Shown here in pieces: positions 26,167 through 33,586 of a stretch of 64,000 nucleotides of DNA (positions are counted from its first letter, which is position 1; the number at the start of each line of letters is the position of its first letter). This stretch comes from Pseudomonas sp. CFBP13508 (GTDB lineage: Bacteria; Pseudomonadota; Gammaproteobacteria; Pseudomonadales; Pseudomonadaceae), in NCBI RefSeq assembly GCF_005233515.1, contig NZ_QFZZ01000001.1, positions 773,320-837,319 on the forward strand. The letters are read 5' to 3'. The notes under the pieces were generated by a model that was given only the letters and a program-made list of their open reading frames with translations, was not told the DNA's origin and searched no databases. Both the position numbers and the translations under genes were made by a program.

Positions 26167-26589
26167 TTATTGCCCCGCACGCTCTAGCGTGATGAGTAAT
26201 CCGCCATCCAGGTTTTTTGTATATACGCTCTCGCGCTGGCGGCTGAAAAACGCAATTTTCGAACCTTTCTCGCCGATGATGGCAACGCCATCGGGCTCCG
26301 GAAACCAACTGATCGGCGCTTCGCCCAACCACGCGGCCAGACATTCAGTGCCCTCGCCCAAGGTCTGGTTCGGCGCAAGCTCGACCAGGCAAGTGTTCGA
26401 GGGCTTGTCTTGCAGCGACCGCGTTTCGGGTGTGTCGCTGTGACCGGTCAAAGTGGCCTGCCAGCGCCCGGCAAATGCCGAGGGGTCGTCGAGTCTGAGG
26501 CTGCTTGCCATGCTTGTCGCTCCGGTCATCATCAGCGTGACTGCCATCAGCCATGCCATCGTGGTGTAGGTGAAAACGTATCGACTCAT
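26167..26589 (-). CDS. inh: periplasmic inhibitor of the serralysin AprA
   Basis: 140 residues with a signal peptide of about 28 residues ending ATSMA. The mature protein starts SSLRL; in this inhibitor family the free N-terminus plugs the protease active-site cleft. One Cys pair (NTC and TEC) is placed as in the AprI/Inh barrel, and the domain ends in the WFPEPDGVAIIG and GGLLITL strands. It protects the periplasm from prematurely active AprA. The ATG at 26589 gives the signal peptide; further upstream is non-homologous. It follows aprA by 91 bases with a hairpin between them. Confidence 0.9.
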   Translation of the reverse strand: MSRYVFTYTTMAWLMAVTLMMTGATSMASSLRLDDPSAFAGRWQATLTGHSDTPETRSLQDKPSNTCLVELAPNQTLGEGTECLAAWLGEAPISWFPEPDGVAIIGEKGSKIAFFSRQRESVYTKNLDGGLLITLERAGQ

Positions 26590-26646
26590 AGGAAATTTCA
26601 CTTCGGTCTGTAGCCTTGCCCAGCGATCAGGCCGATGCAAGCGAAG

Positions 26647-26671
26647 AAAGCGACGCACGAGGCGCCGCTTT
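26647..26671 (-). terminator. hairpin/attenuator between aprA and inh
   Basis: On the minus strand AAAGCGGCG and CGTCGCTTT pair (9 bp, one G-U) around a 7-base loop and are followed by TTTCTTCG. It is placed ten bases beyond the aprA stop. A partial terminator here would make aprA mRNA more abundant than the rest of the operon. Confidence 0.6.
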
Positions 26672-26680
26672 CCTTTCACA

Positions 26681-28126
26681 TCACGCCACGATGTCGCTGG
26701 TCGCTGCCTGGCCAACGGTGCTGACGATGAAGTCAGCCACGCCATGCCCGGAGAAATCCACCGACAACAGGCTGTTGCCGCCCGACGAGGTCAGCACTGC
26801 GTCGCCGGCAGAACCGGTGAAGCTGTTGACGAAGTGCAGGCCCGCGCCGTTGGTGATGCCGGTCAGGTCGATTTTGTCCAGACCGCTGACAAAATCGAGA
26901 ATCTGATCGATCGCCCCCGGCTTGGAGTCCGAGCTGGCGGCGAACACGAAAGTGTCCGAACCGGCGCCGCCCCACAGCTTGTCGGCACCGCCAGCGCCGA
27001 AGAGGATGTCGTTGCCGGCACCACCCTTCAGTTCGTTGGCCACGCTGTTACCGATCAATAGATCACTGCCCGAACCACCAATCGCGTTCTCGATGACTGC
27101 GCCCTTGGCGATCGACACGTTGCCGACCATGCCGCCAACGTCGGAGAACGAAGCGCTATTGAGGTTGATTTTCTGGTTCTGGGTAAACCCGGAAAAGTCC
27201 AGGGTATCCTTGCCGCCGGCATCCCAGACCGAGAACACCACCTTGTCGCTCGACGACGACGCGCTGAGGAAATCGCGGCCGGCATTGGAGTTGAAGCCGT
27301 AGGTGGTGTCGCCGGTGCGGGTGGTGGTGTTGGCGCCGTAGAGTTTCTGGATGGCTGCGATGTCGTCCATCAGCGGGCCGGACGAATAGGCTTCGACGCC
27401 ACCCTTGCTGAAGTTCTGGTTGGTGTTGCTTTCGCTCCAGTAACTCATGACGCTGTAGCCACGGGTGTCCTGGCCATAAGTCGCGTCGTTGTAAGTCGGG
27501 TTGCCATTGCCGGCGTTGTAGTCGCCAGGGTGAGCAAGGCCCAAGGTATGGCCGATTTCGTGGGTCAGGGTCTGACGCCCGTAGTTGTTCAGATCCGGGT
27601 TCTTGTTCTGCGTGTAACCGCTGTTGATCAGGTACCACGAAGTACCGTCATAACCAGCGCCGGTCCCCGGCAGATAGGCAAACGCCGCAGCGCCATCCTG
27701 ACCACCGCTGTAGTTACCGAAGGTCATGTGCCCGTCACCGCCCGAGGCTTTCTCGGTAAAGGTGACATTGGCCACATCGGCCCACGACTGCATGGCGAGC
27801 TTGGCCTGCGCCTGCTGCTGCGCGCTGAACTGACTGAACCCGCTGATGCCGTGCTTGTTCATCGTGCTGTTCGAGGCCGAAGTCAGAAACGTATAGGTGA
27901 GGTCGATCTTGCCGCTGCCGTCCTTGTCCTGGTAGGCAGCGCCGTCACGCAGCAATTGCGTAGCCGCCTGGTCGACGGTGTACGAGGGTTTGCCATTGAC
28001 CGTGAGGTTGCCGCCACGGTCGTACTGATGGCTGAAGCTATTGATCTGGTTGTACGCCGAGCTGAACGCGGCCAGTTGGAAAGCCTGTTCGGCGGAATCA
28101 ACAGCATTGGTTTTAACTTTCGACAT
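26681..28126 (-). CDS. aprA: serralysin-type extracellular zinc metalloprotease
   Basis: 481 residues. Catalytic zinc motif [11 protein letters not shown] with His189, Glu190, His193 and His199, and the Met-turn SVMSYW (225-230). RTX calcium repeats ([31 protein letters not shown]) fill about 335-385. The protein ends in a hydrophobic tail after DIV (SDIVA), the usual type I signal. There is no signal peptide, only a short propeptide. The ATG at 28126 (MSKVKTN) has AGGAA eight bases before it; a GTG six bases upstream is in frame but less likely. Known in food and plant-associated strains as AprX, a heat-stable caseinase. First gene of the apr cluster. Confidence 0.95.
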   Translation of the reverse strand: MSKVKTNAVDSAEQAFQLAAFSSAYNQINSFSHQYDRGGNLTVNGKPSYTVDQAATQLLRDGAAYQDKDGSGKIDLTYTFLTSASNSTMNKHGISGFSQFSAQQQAQAKLAMQSWADVANVTFTEKASGGDGHMTFGNYSGGQDGAAAFAYLPGTGAGYDGTSWYLINSGYTQNKNPDLNNYGRQTLTHEIGHTLGLAHPGDYNAGNGNPTYNDATYGQDTRGYSVMSYWSESNTNQNFSKGGVEAYSSGPLMDDIAAIQKLYGANTTTRTGDTTYGFNSNAGRDFLSASSSSDKVVFSVWDAGGKDTLDFSGFTQNQKINLNSASFSDVGGMVGNVSIAKGAVIENAIGGSGSDLLIGNSVANELKGGAGNDILFGAGGADKLWGGAGSDTFVFAASSDSKPGAIDQILDFVSGLDKIDLTGITNGAGLHFVNSFTGSAGDAVLTSSGGNSLLSVDFSGHGVADFIVSTVGQAATSDIVA

Positions 28127-28585
28127 AAACACACTTCCTTGTTTAGCAATGGAACAGTTTTTGTCCGACAGGACGATCTTTGGCGAGATCGTCCTATCAC
28201 TCGCCCAATGAGGCGTAACGAACCTGACACAATTTGAAATCTGTCGTAAAGAGTTTTTTTGCGATCCAATTTGGTGATATCAGGAAACTGCCGTAAACAA
28301 AGCGTGCGGGGAGAAAAGATTGTTTTTAGTTGCGGTGAGGGTGGAAATTGTCTGACGATTTTCTATTTAAATATTAAATATCGGTAAGTTTGAATTTGTT
28401 GGGCAAGTCACACTTTCAGTCAGGGGTGCCAGTGCTTTGATATCAACTCCGCGGCGATATTCGAACTGTAGGAGCTGTAGGAGCTGACGAGTGAAACGAG
28501 GCTGCGATCTCTTGATCTTGATCTTCAAAAAATCAAAATCAAAAGATCGCAGCCTCGTTGCACTCACCGATTCCTGTAGAGCGAT
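28127..28585. other. gene-free upstream region of aprA, A/T-rich
   Basis: 459 bases without a credible ORF. The part next to aprA is the likely promoter and leader region; 28300-28400 is markedly A/T-rich (TTTAAATATTAAATAT near 28366-28381). The distal part is a class c REPIN. No clear sigma-70 promoter can be named with confidence. Confidence 0.5.
28468..28579. repeat. REPIN, class c (GTAGGAGCTG family)
   Basis: Long inverted repeat: GAGTGAAACGAGGCTGCGAT (28490-28509) pairs with ATCGCAGCCTCGTTGCACTC near 28546-28566, one mismatch, around a centre with repeated GATCTT. The same family occurs at 54107. It lies at the 3' end of the unknown 149-residue gene. Confidence 0.85.
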
Positions 28586-29035
28586 TTATTGAGATAGAGA
28601 AGGACCACCCTGGTCAAAGATCACGTCGACCTCGTAGCTGTCGCCTCCAAGGGCTTCAGTGGTGAATTGCAATTTACCGTTAATGCGCTCCCCTGAATGC
28701 TGGAGCGTCACAAAGCCCGGCTTTTCCTTGTCTGCGTAAAAATGTCTGGGTTCAGTAGTCGCCCCAGAGCGGGTGTAAGCCACAAAAAGAACTCGCGCGT
28801 CCGTGAGCGGAATCTCTGTGCCGGCATCAGCCTTGTTGCTGAGATTCACTGCTATAGATGAAAGATGAAAGCTGCTATTGCCCTCCGGGTCGACCATCGT
28901 GCCATGAAATCTGAGCGTCCCTCCCTGCTCGTCGCGATGGGTTTCTCTGGCGAAGAACTTTAATTCCTTACCATTACGAAGGTTTGTCACCGCCCCCTTC
29001 AATACATTTTCAAGACCATTTTCATTGCTCATCAT
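28586..29035 (-). CDS. unknown 149-residue protein upstream of aprA
   Basis: A predominantly beta-strand, soluble protein with no signal peptide, membrane segment or cysteine. AGAGGA precedes ATG 29035 by six bases; ATG 29032 is also possible. Codon use is less GC-biased than its neighbours, and it is bounded by a REPIN and A/T-rich DNA, which hints at recent acquisition. It reads in the same direction as aprA but is 459 bases away, so it is likely a separate unit. I do not recognise the family; the strand-rich pattern ending in YEVDVIFDQGGP could be a jelly-roll-like fold, but this is only a guess. Confidence 0.65.
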   Translation of the reverse strand: MMSNENGLENVLKGAVTNLRNGKELKFFARETHRDEQGGTLRFHGTMVDPEGNSSFHLSSIAVNLSNKADAGTEIPLTDARVLFVAYTRSGATTEPRHFYADKEKPGFVTLQHSGERINGKLQFTTEALGGDSYEVDVIFDQGGPSLSQ

Positions 29036-29174
29036 CAAAAATCCTCTGTAAGGAAAGGCGGAATTTCGCCCTCCTGCCGAGGCATTAAATCCAATTTCCA
29101 GCGAAGCTGGACCTGTCAACAATGACAGGTGCAAACTCTGTTTTTTCGTGCTAACTCTCGCTAACGCTATAACG

Positions 29175-29194
29175 CCGGGCGCTTTAGCGCCCGG
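29175..29194 (-). terminator. hairpin after the polyamine-type binding protein gene
   Basis: Perfect 8-bp stem CCGGGCGC / GCGCCCGG with loop TTTA, starting ten bases past the stop codon. The following minus-strand bases (CGTTATAGC) contain only a weak U-run. Confidence 0.6.
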
Positions 29195-29204
29195 AAGACC
29201 TCGA

Positions 29205-30293
29205 TCAACTCCCCGTCCGAATCTTGTTCCAAACCCGCGTCCGGATCCGGTCGATATTCAGCGGCATCGCTTCCAGCGCAAACAGTTTGCCCATCATTTC
29301 CGCGCTCGGGTAAACCTTGGTGTCGTTCTTGATTGCCGGGTCGATCAGTTTGTCGGCTTGTTCGTTGCCATTGGCGTAATGCACGTAATTGGTGATGCCG
29401 GCCATGACATCGGGGCGCAGCAGGTAATTCATGAAGGCGTAGCCGGCCTTTTCGTCTGGTGCGTCGGCGGGCATGGCGACCATGTCGAACCAGATCGCCG
29501 CGCCTTCCTTGGGAATCGCATAACCGATCTCGACGCCGTTCTTGGCTTCCTTGGCGCGGTTCTCCGCTTGCAGGATGTCGCCGGAAAAGCCTACTGCTAC
29601 GCAGATGTCGCCGTTGGCCAAATCACTGGTGTACTTGGAGGAATGGAAGTAGCTGACGTAAGGCCGCACTTTCATCAGCAGCGCTTCGGCTTTCTTGTAG
29701 TCTTCGGGATTTTTGCTGTGGTGCGGCAGGCCCAGGTAGTTGAGCGCCGCAGGGAGCAATTCCGGGCCGTTGTCGAGGATCGCCACGCCGCACTTCTGCA
29801 GTTTCTCCATGTATTCGGGCTTGAAGATCAGATCCCAGGAATCCACCGGCGCGTTGTCGCCCAGCACCGCTTTGACCTTGGCAATGTTGTAGCCGATACC
29901 GGTGCTGCCCCACAGATAAGGGAAGCCGTGCTCGTTGTCAGGGTCGTTGGTTTGCAGGGCCTTGAGCAGCGCCGGGTTGAGGTTCTTCCAGTTCGGCAAC
30001 TGACTCTTGTCGAGTTTCTTCAGCGCCCCGCCCTGAATTTGCCGCGCCATGAAGTGGTTCGACGGAAAAACCACGTCGTAACCGGATTTGCCGGTCATCA
30101 GCTTGCCGTCGAGGGTTTCGTTGCTGTCGTAGACGTCATAAGTGACGCCGATGCCCGTGTCTTTCTGGAAGTTCTTCGTGGTGTCCGGGGCGATGTAGTC
30201 GGACCAGTTGTAGACCTTGACCGTCTCGGCCGCGTGACTGACGGAAGCGGCCAGCAGCAGCAGCGGCGCCAATGCGAGGGTTTTCTGGATCAT
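29205..30293 (-). CDS. periplasmic polyamine-type binding protein (PotF/SpuD family), orphan
   Basis: 362 residues with a signal peptide (LLLLAASVSHA|AET). The opening VYNWSDYI and later TYDVYDSNETLDGKLM, GSTGIGYN and WDLIFKPEY are PotF/SpuD/PotD signatures for putrescine or spermidine capture. The ATG at 30293 is chosen because AGGA lies eight bases upstream and the longer ORF would break the signal peptide. No permease or ATPase gene is next to it, so it must work with a transporter encoded elsewhere or act as a sensor. It is the last gene of an operon with a cupin and an FAD oxidase, which suits polyamine catabolism. An AANAANAA motif (30316-30323) lies shortly upstream. Confidence 0.85.
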   Translation of the reverse strand: MIQKTLALAPLLLLAASVSHAAETVKVYNWSDYIAPDTTKNFQKDTGIGVTYDVYDSNETLDGKLMTGKSGYDVVFPSNHFMARQIQGGALKKLDKSQLPNWKNLNPALLKALQTNDPDNEHGFPYLWGSTGIGYNIAKVKAVLGDNAPVDSWDLIFKPEYMEKLQKCGVAILDNGPELLPAALNYLGLPHHSKNPEDYKKAEALLMKVRPYVSYFHSSKYTSDLANGDICVAVGFSGDILQAENRAKEAKNGVEIGYAIPKEGAAIWFDMVAMPADAPDEKAGYAFMNYLLRPDVMAGITNYVHYANGNEQADKLIDPAIKNDTKVYPSAEMMGKLFALEAMPLNIDRIRTRVWNKIRTGS

Positions 30294-30348
30294 GAGGCGA
30301 TTCCTGTATGGGCTTTTTTTGTTGGCAGGCAATCAAAGGATCAAACAA

Positions 30349-30693
30349 TCAGAAAATCAGCACGTAGCTCTTGCGCACGGTTTCCTGGATATCCCAGACC
30401 CCGAGCCTGTTGGCTGGCAACATCAGTGCGTCGCCGCCTTGTATGTGCAGGGTTTCGCCGCCACCGTCAGGAGTGAACGTGCAACGCCCGGAAATGAAAT
30501 GGCAGAACTCCTGCGCGGTGATCTGCCGCCGCCAGCGGCCCGGGGTGCATTCCCAGACGCCGGTTTCGACACCGTCGTCGCGCTCGACGCTGGTGGTCGA
30601 GGCAATTGCGACGGGTTCGCCGAGGGGCACGGCGACCGGGTTGGATTCTTCGAGCTCAAGCGTGGCGGTGTTCTTGAAGTGGGTGATGCTCAT
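30349..30693 (-). CDS. cupin domain protein (cupin_3 / DUF861 type)
   Basis: 114 residues, a single small beta-barrel. The core GVWECTPGRWRR, FCHFISGRCTFTPDGG and GDALMLPANRLGVWDI follow the cupin_3 pattern, in which metal ligands are partly replaced, so an enzymatic or merely binding role is open. It sits between the FAD oxidase (31 bases upstream) and the polyamine-type binding protein (55 bases downstream); relatives occur beside puu-type and aldehyde/polyamine genes. Confidence 0.8.
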   Translation of the reverse strand: MSITHFKNTATLELEESNPVAVPLGEPVAIASTTSVERDDGVETGVWECTPGRWRRQITAQEFCHFISGRCTFTPDGGGETLHIQGGDALMLPANRLGVWDIQETVRKSYVLIF

Positions 30694-30724
30694 GGCGTGA
30701 CCTGTTTATTGAGGGAAACGACGT

Positions 30725-32146
30725 TCAGTGCATGAAACCTTCCATGAACCCGGCAACCCGGCTGGCGAGCTTGCGCCGCCAGGGCGCGGTCGCGGGATTG
30801 GCCAGGGTCTGGTCTTCGTGCACGAAACTTTTGATGATCGCGTTGTAGCCGAGCCAGCGGCATGGCTCTGGCTCCCAGGCACGCAGCGCGTGAATGCCGC
30901 CGTCGGGCAGCACCCACGGTTGCTCGGTCAGTTCGCTGTCGCGCTCCAAAATAAGATCCGCCAGGGTGCGTCCGCCGAGGTTGCTGGCACCAACACCCTC
31001 CCCGCCGTATCCGCCGGACAACGCGATGCCGTTGGCGCGGTCGCAAAGCATGTGCGGCTTGAAATGCCGCGACATGCCGAGATTGCCGCCCCAGGCGTGG
31101 GTGATCTGCACATTTTTCAGCTGCGGGAACAGTTCGCCGAACAGATAGCGGCGCAACTCGACTTCATCGCGGGTGAGGTTGAAGTCATGGCGCAGCTTGC
31201 CGGCGAACTGATAACCGCCACGGGCGCCGAAGATCAGACGATTGTCGGCACTGCGCTGGCCGTAGGTGACCTGGCGGCTGAATTCACTGAAGGCCTGGCC
31301 GCGATTGAGGCCGATTTCGTCCCAGATCGCAGCGGACAGCGGCTCGGTGGCGACGATCAGGCTTTGCACCGGCAGCTGATAGCGGCCAAGTGGCGGCAGC
31401 GTCACCGAATACCCTTCTACCGCCGGGACGATCCAGCGGCTGCGCACGCTGGCCTTGGCGGTACGCAGACTGCCGGACTGCCAGTGGGTGACCGGACTGT
31501 TTTCGTAGATTTTCACGCCCATGTTCTGCACGGTCCGCGCCAGGCCACGCGCCAGTTTCGCCGGGTGAATGGTCGCGACATGGGGGGCGAAGATGCCGCC
31601 GTAGGGCTTGGCCACGCGGATCTGCTGGGCCAACTGCTCGGGACTGAGCCAGCGGTAATCGTCGTCAGTCAGACCTTGGGCATGCAGCTTGCTCAGGTAA
31701 TCGCGCAGAACGGTTTCCTGCTCTGGATAGCGCGCAGCACAATAAAGCACCCCGCCCTTACGGTAATCGCAGTCGATGCCTTCGCGTTCGAGGACGATCT
31801 CCACTTCATCGGGGATGCTGTGCAGCAAATCAAACGACGCCCGCCGTTGCTGCGGCGATAAGCCTGCGAGCAAGCGATCCTCGCCCAGCAAATTACCCAT
31901 CAGCCAGCCGCCGTTACGCCCGGAAGCACCGAACCCGGCGGTTTGCGCCTCGACGATGGCGATATCCAGGCCGGGCGCCTGTCTTTTCAGGTAGTACGCC
32001 GTCCACAGTCCGGTGTAACCGGCGCCGATGATGGCCACGTCGACGTCCAGATCGCGCTCAAGCGCAGGCCGCGCCAGCAGCGGCTCATCGAGCTGATCCA
32101 TCCACAAACTGATCGTGCGCCACGCCGACATGCCAGACTCCGCCAT
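30725..32146 (-). CDS. FAD-dependent amine oxidase, PuuB-like (DAO family)
   Basis: 473 residues. N-terminal dinucleotide fold VDVAIIGAGYTGLWTA (about 35-50) and the glycine-rich FGASGRNGGWL (about 73-83), as in gamma-glutamylputrescine oxidase and related DAO enzymes. Cytoplasmic, no signal peptide. The reaction would be oxidative deamination of an amine or amino acid with release of hydrogen peroxide. Being in an operon with a polyamine-type binding protein suggests gamma-glutamylated polyamines or a similar amine, but the substrate is an inference. Confidence 0.85.
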   Translation of the reverse strand: MAESGMSAWRTISLWMDQLDEPLLARPALERDLDVDVAIIGAGYTGLWTAYYLKRQAPGLDIAIVEAQTAGFGASGRNGGWLMGNLLGEDRLLAGLSPQQRRASFDLLHSIPDEVEIVLEREGIDCDYRKGGVLYCAARYPEQETVLRDYLSKLHAQGLTDDDYRWLSPEQLAQQIRVAKPYGGIFAPHVATIHPAKLARGLARTVQNMGVKIYENSPVTHWQSGSLRTAKASVRSRWIVPAVEGYSVTLPPLGRYQLPVQSLIVATEPLSAAIWDEIGLNRGQAFSEFSRQVTYGQRSADNRLIFGARGGYQFAGKLRHDFNLTRDEVELRRYLFGELFPQLKNVQITHAWGGNLGMSRHFKPHMLCDRANGIALSGGYGGEGVGASNLGGRTLADLILERDSELTEQPWVLPDGGIHALRAWEPEPCRWLGYNAIIKSFVHEDQTLANPATAPWRRKLASRVAGFMEGFMH

Positions 32147-32183
32147 TGAAAACTTTCGATGGCGTCGATCCTAGTGGCTGCCT

Positions 32184-32999
32184 TCAGTGGATGTCTTGCG
32201 CGCGTGCCCGCAGAGAAATTTGTTTGGCATAGGCCTTGGGCGACTGGCCGGTGTGCTCGCGAAAACATTTGTAGAACGCTGATAGCGAATTGAAGCCGGC
32301 GGCAAACGCCAGCTCGTCGACACGTAACGGCGGCGTGGCGCTGTCCAGCGCACGTAGCAAATGCTGCAGGCGCGCCTGATTGACGTAGCGATAGAAGCTT
32401 TGCCCCAGCACCTGATTGAGCAGATAGGAAATCTGATTGCGGCTGTACCCGCACTCCTTCGCCACCCGTTGCAGGTCAAGCTCAGGGTCCAGATAGGGCT
32501 GCTGCTTTTCAAAATACTGCTGCAGGTCTTCGGCCATGAAACTCAGTTGCCGCGGTGACAGACCCAGCCGACTGACCGCCGGACGCTGACTCTGTGCCGA
32601 ACTGCCGTCGGCTTGCGTACGCACCAGCGAGGCGTACTCGTTGACGCGCCAGATCAAACCGTCCTTGACCGTGATCGCTTCGCTGGAGCGAAACGATACC
32701 AGGCCATCGCCGCCGCGCAAGGTCACCTCGTACTGAATGAACGCGGTGTTGCCGTCCACCCGGATTCGGTCGCAATGCTCGAGCAGTTCGTCGGATTCTC
32801 GCGGCATGCTCACGCGCACGTATCCGCGCAACTCGTTCAGACCAAGTACGCGATTCTGAAAGAAATCGTTGTATTGGATATCGGCGTGATAAAGCGCCAT
32901 CACGCTGTCCAGATCCCGGTGTTTCCAGCTCAGGTGATAGCGCATGACCGTGGCGGCCGTGGCCTGGGTCTGTTCTGGGCCGTCGTCATCGGCGTGCAT
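32184..32999 (-). CDS. AraC-family regulator with N-terminal SnoaL/NTF2-like domain
   Basis: 271 residues. Residues about 10-125 form a SnoaL/NTF2-like domain (YHLSWKHRDLDSVMALYHAD, then DGLIWRVNEYASL), a small cone-shaped ligand-binding fold normally seen in enzymes. Residues about 150-265 are an AraC DNA-binding domain: the first helix-turn-helix ends in GYSRNQISYLLNQ and the second is ELAFAAGFNSLSAFYKCFREHTGQSPKAY (given in parts; about 225-255). It is the first gene of the set, 37 bases before the FAD oxidase, so it likely regulates that operon in response to a small ligand, perhaps a polyamine or its aldehyde. Confidence 0.85.
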   Translation of the reverse strand: MHADDDGPEQTQATAATVMRYHLSWKHRDLDSVMALYHADIQYNDFFQNRVLGLNELRGYVRVSMPRESDELLEHCDRIRVDGNTAFIQYEVTLRGGDGLVSFRSSEAITVKDGLIWRVNEYASLVRTQADGSSAQSQRPAVSRLGLSPRQLSFMAEDLQQYFEKQQPYLDPELDLQRVAKECGYSRNQISYLLNQVLGQSFYRYVNQARLQHLLRALDSATPPLRVDELAFAAGFNSLSAFYKCFREHTGQSPKAYAKQISLRARAQDIH

Positions 33000-33243
33000 A
33001 AGCGGCTCGGCGAAAAAGAACCGAGCTTGCCCAACTTCCTCTGCCGCTTCAACGAAAAATCCATAGTGGCGTTTTGGCGATAATCGATGAGCCAGTGACT
33101 TACATCAAAAAATGCGAATCAATCGCTAAACGGACTGAAAAAACTCACAGTTTTTTCACACACGGATGCTACTTTTAAAGCTCAAGCACTGGTTGAGCCA
33201 ATGAAGGCTCTTCCCACCTAACATGAGCAAAAGGAAGCGCTCG

Positions 33244-33537
33244 ATGAAGCAGGCGGGCAACACCATGAATAAAGGGTTCAGCAAGGTCACTTTCCCCAAC
33301 GCTTGCCAGCTGATGCGCTGGCATTTTCATCCAATGGGTTTCGAGGCAACGATGGATGCGCCGGGCAGCATGATCGCCCGTCTGTTTGATCGTGCCAGCG
33401 GCGAAACCATGATCGCCATCGCCGGCATTCCCTGCGCAACGGTGATGAACGCGGCGGACGTCGAGCGAATCATCGAAGCCATCGAGGATGAGCTGGAAGC
33501 TTTCACTCCTCCGGAATCTCTCAAGAACTACGCATAA
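33244..33537 (+). CDS. DUF1652 domain protein
   Basis: 97 residues. The ATG at 33244 is preferred over 33223 and 33265 because AAGGA lies eight bases upstream. The sequence has the DUF1652 pattern: ACQLMRWHFHPMGF, then SMIARLFDRASGETMIAIAGI and a helical end with DVERIIEAIEDELE. Genus-restricted small cytoplasmic protein of unknown function. Monocistronic, closed by a strong terminator. Confidence 0.85.
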   Translation: MKQAGNTMNKGFSKVTFPNACQLMRWHFHPMGFEATMDAPGSMIARLFDRASGETMIAIAGIPCATVMNAADVERIIEAIEDELEAFTPPESLKNYA

Positions 33538-33553
33538 GCGCCTGATTTAAAAT

Positions 33554-33581
33554 AAAAAGCCCGCAGTGATGCGGGCTTTTT
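33554..33581. terminator. bidirectional intrinsic terminator
   Basis: Stem AAAAAGCCCGCA / TGCGGGCTTTTT with loop GTGA, A-run on one side and T-run on the other. It serves the DUF1652 gene (plus) and the helicase gene (minus), which converge here. Confidence 0.92.
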
Positions 33582-33586
33582 ATTGA

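Noticed and set aside
30316..30323. AANAANAA motif upstream of the polyamine-type binding protein as a Crc site
   Set aside because: It lies in a simple A-run and is further from the ribosome site; kept only as a remark in the gene entry.
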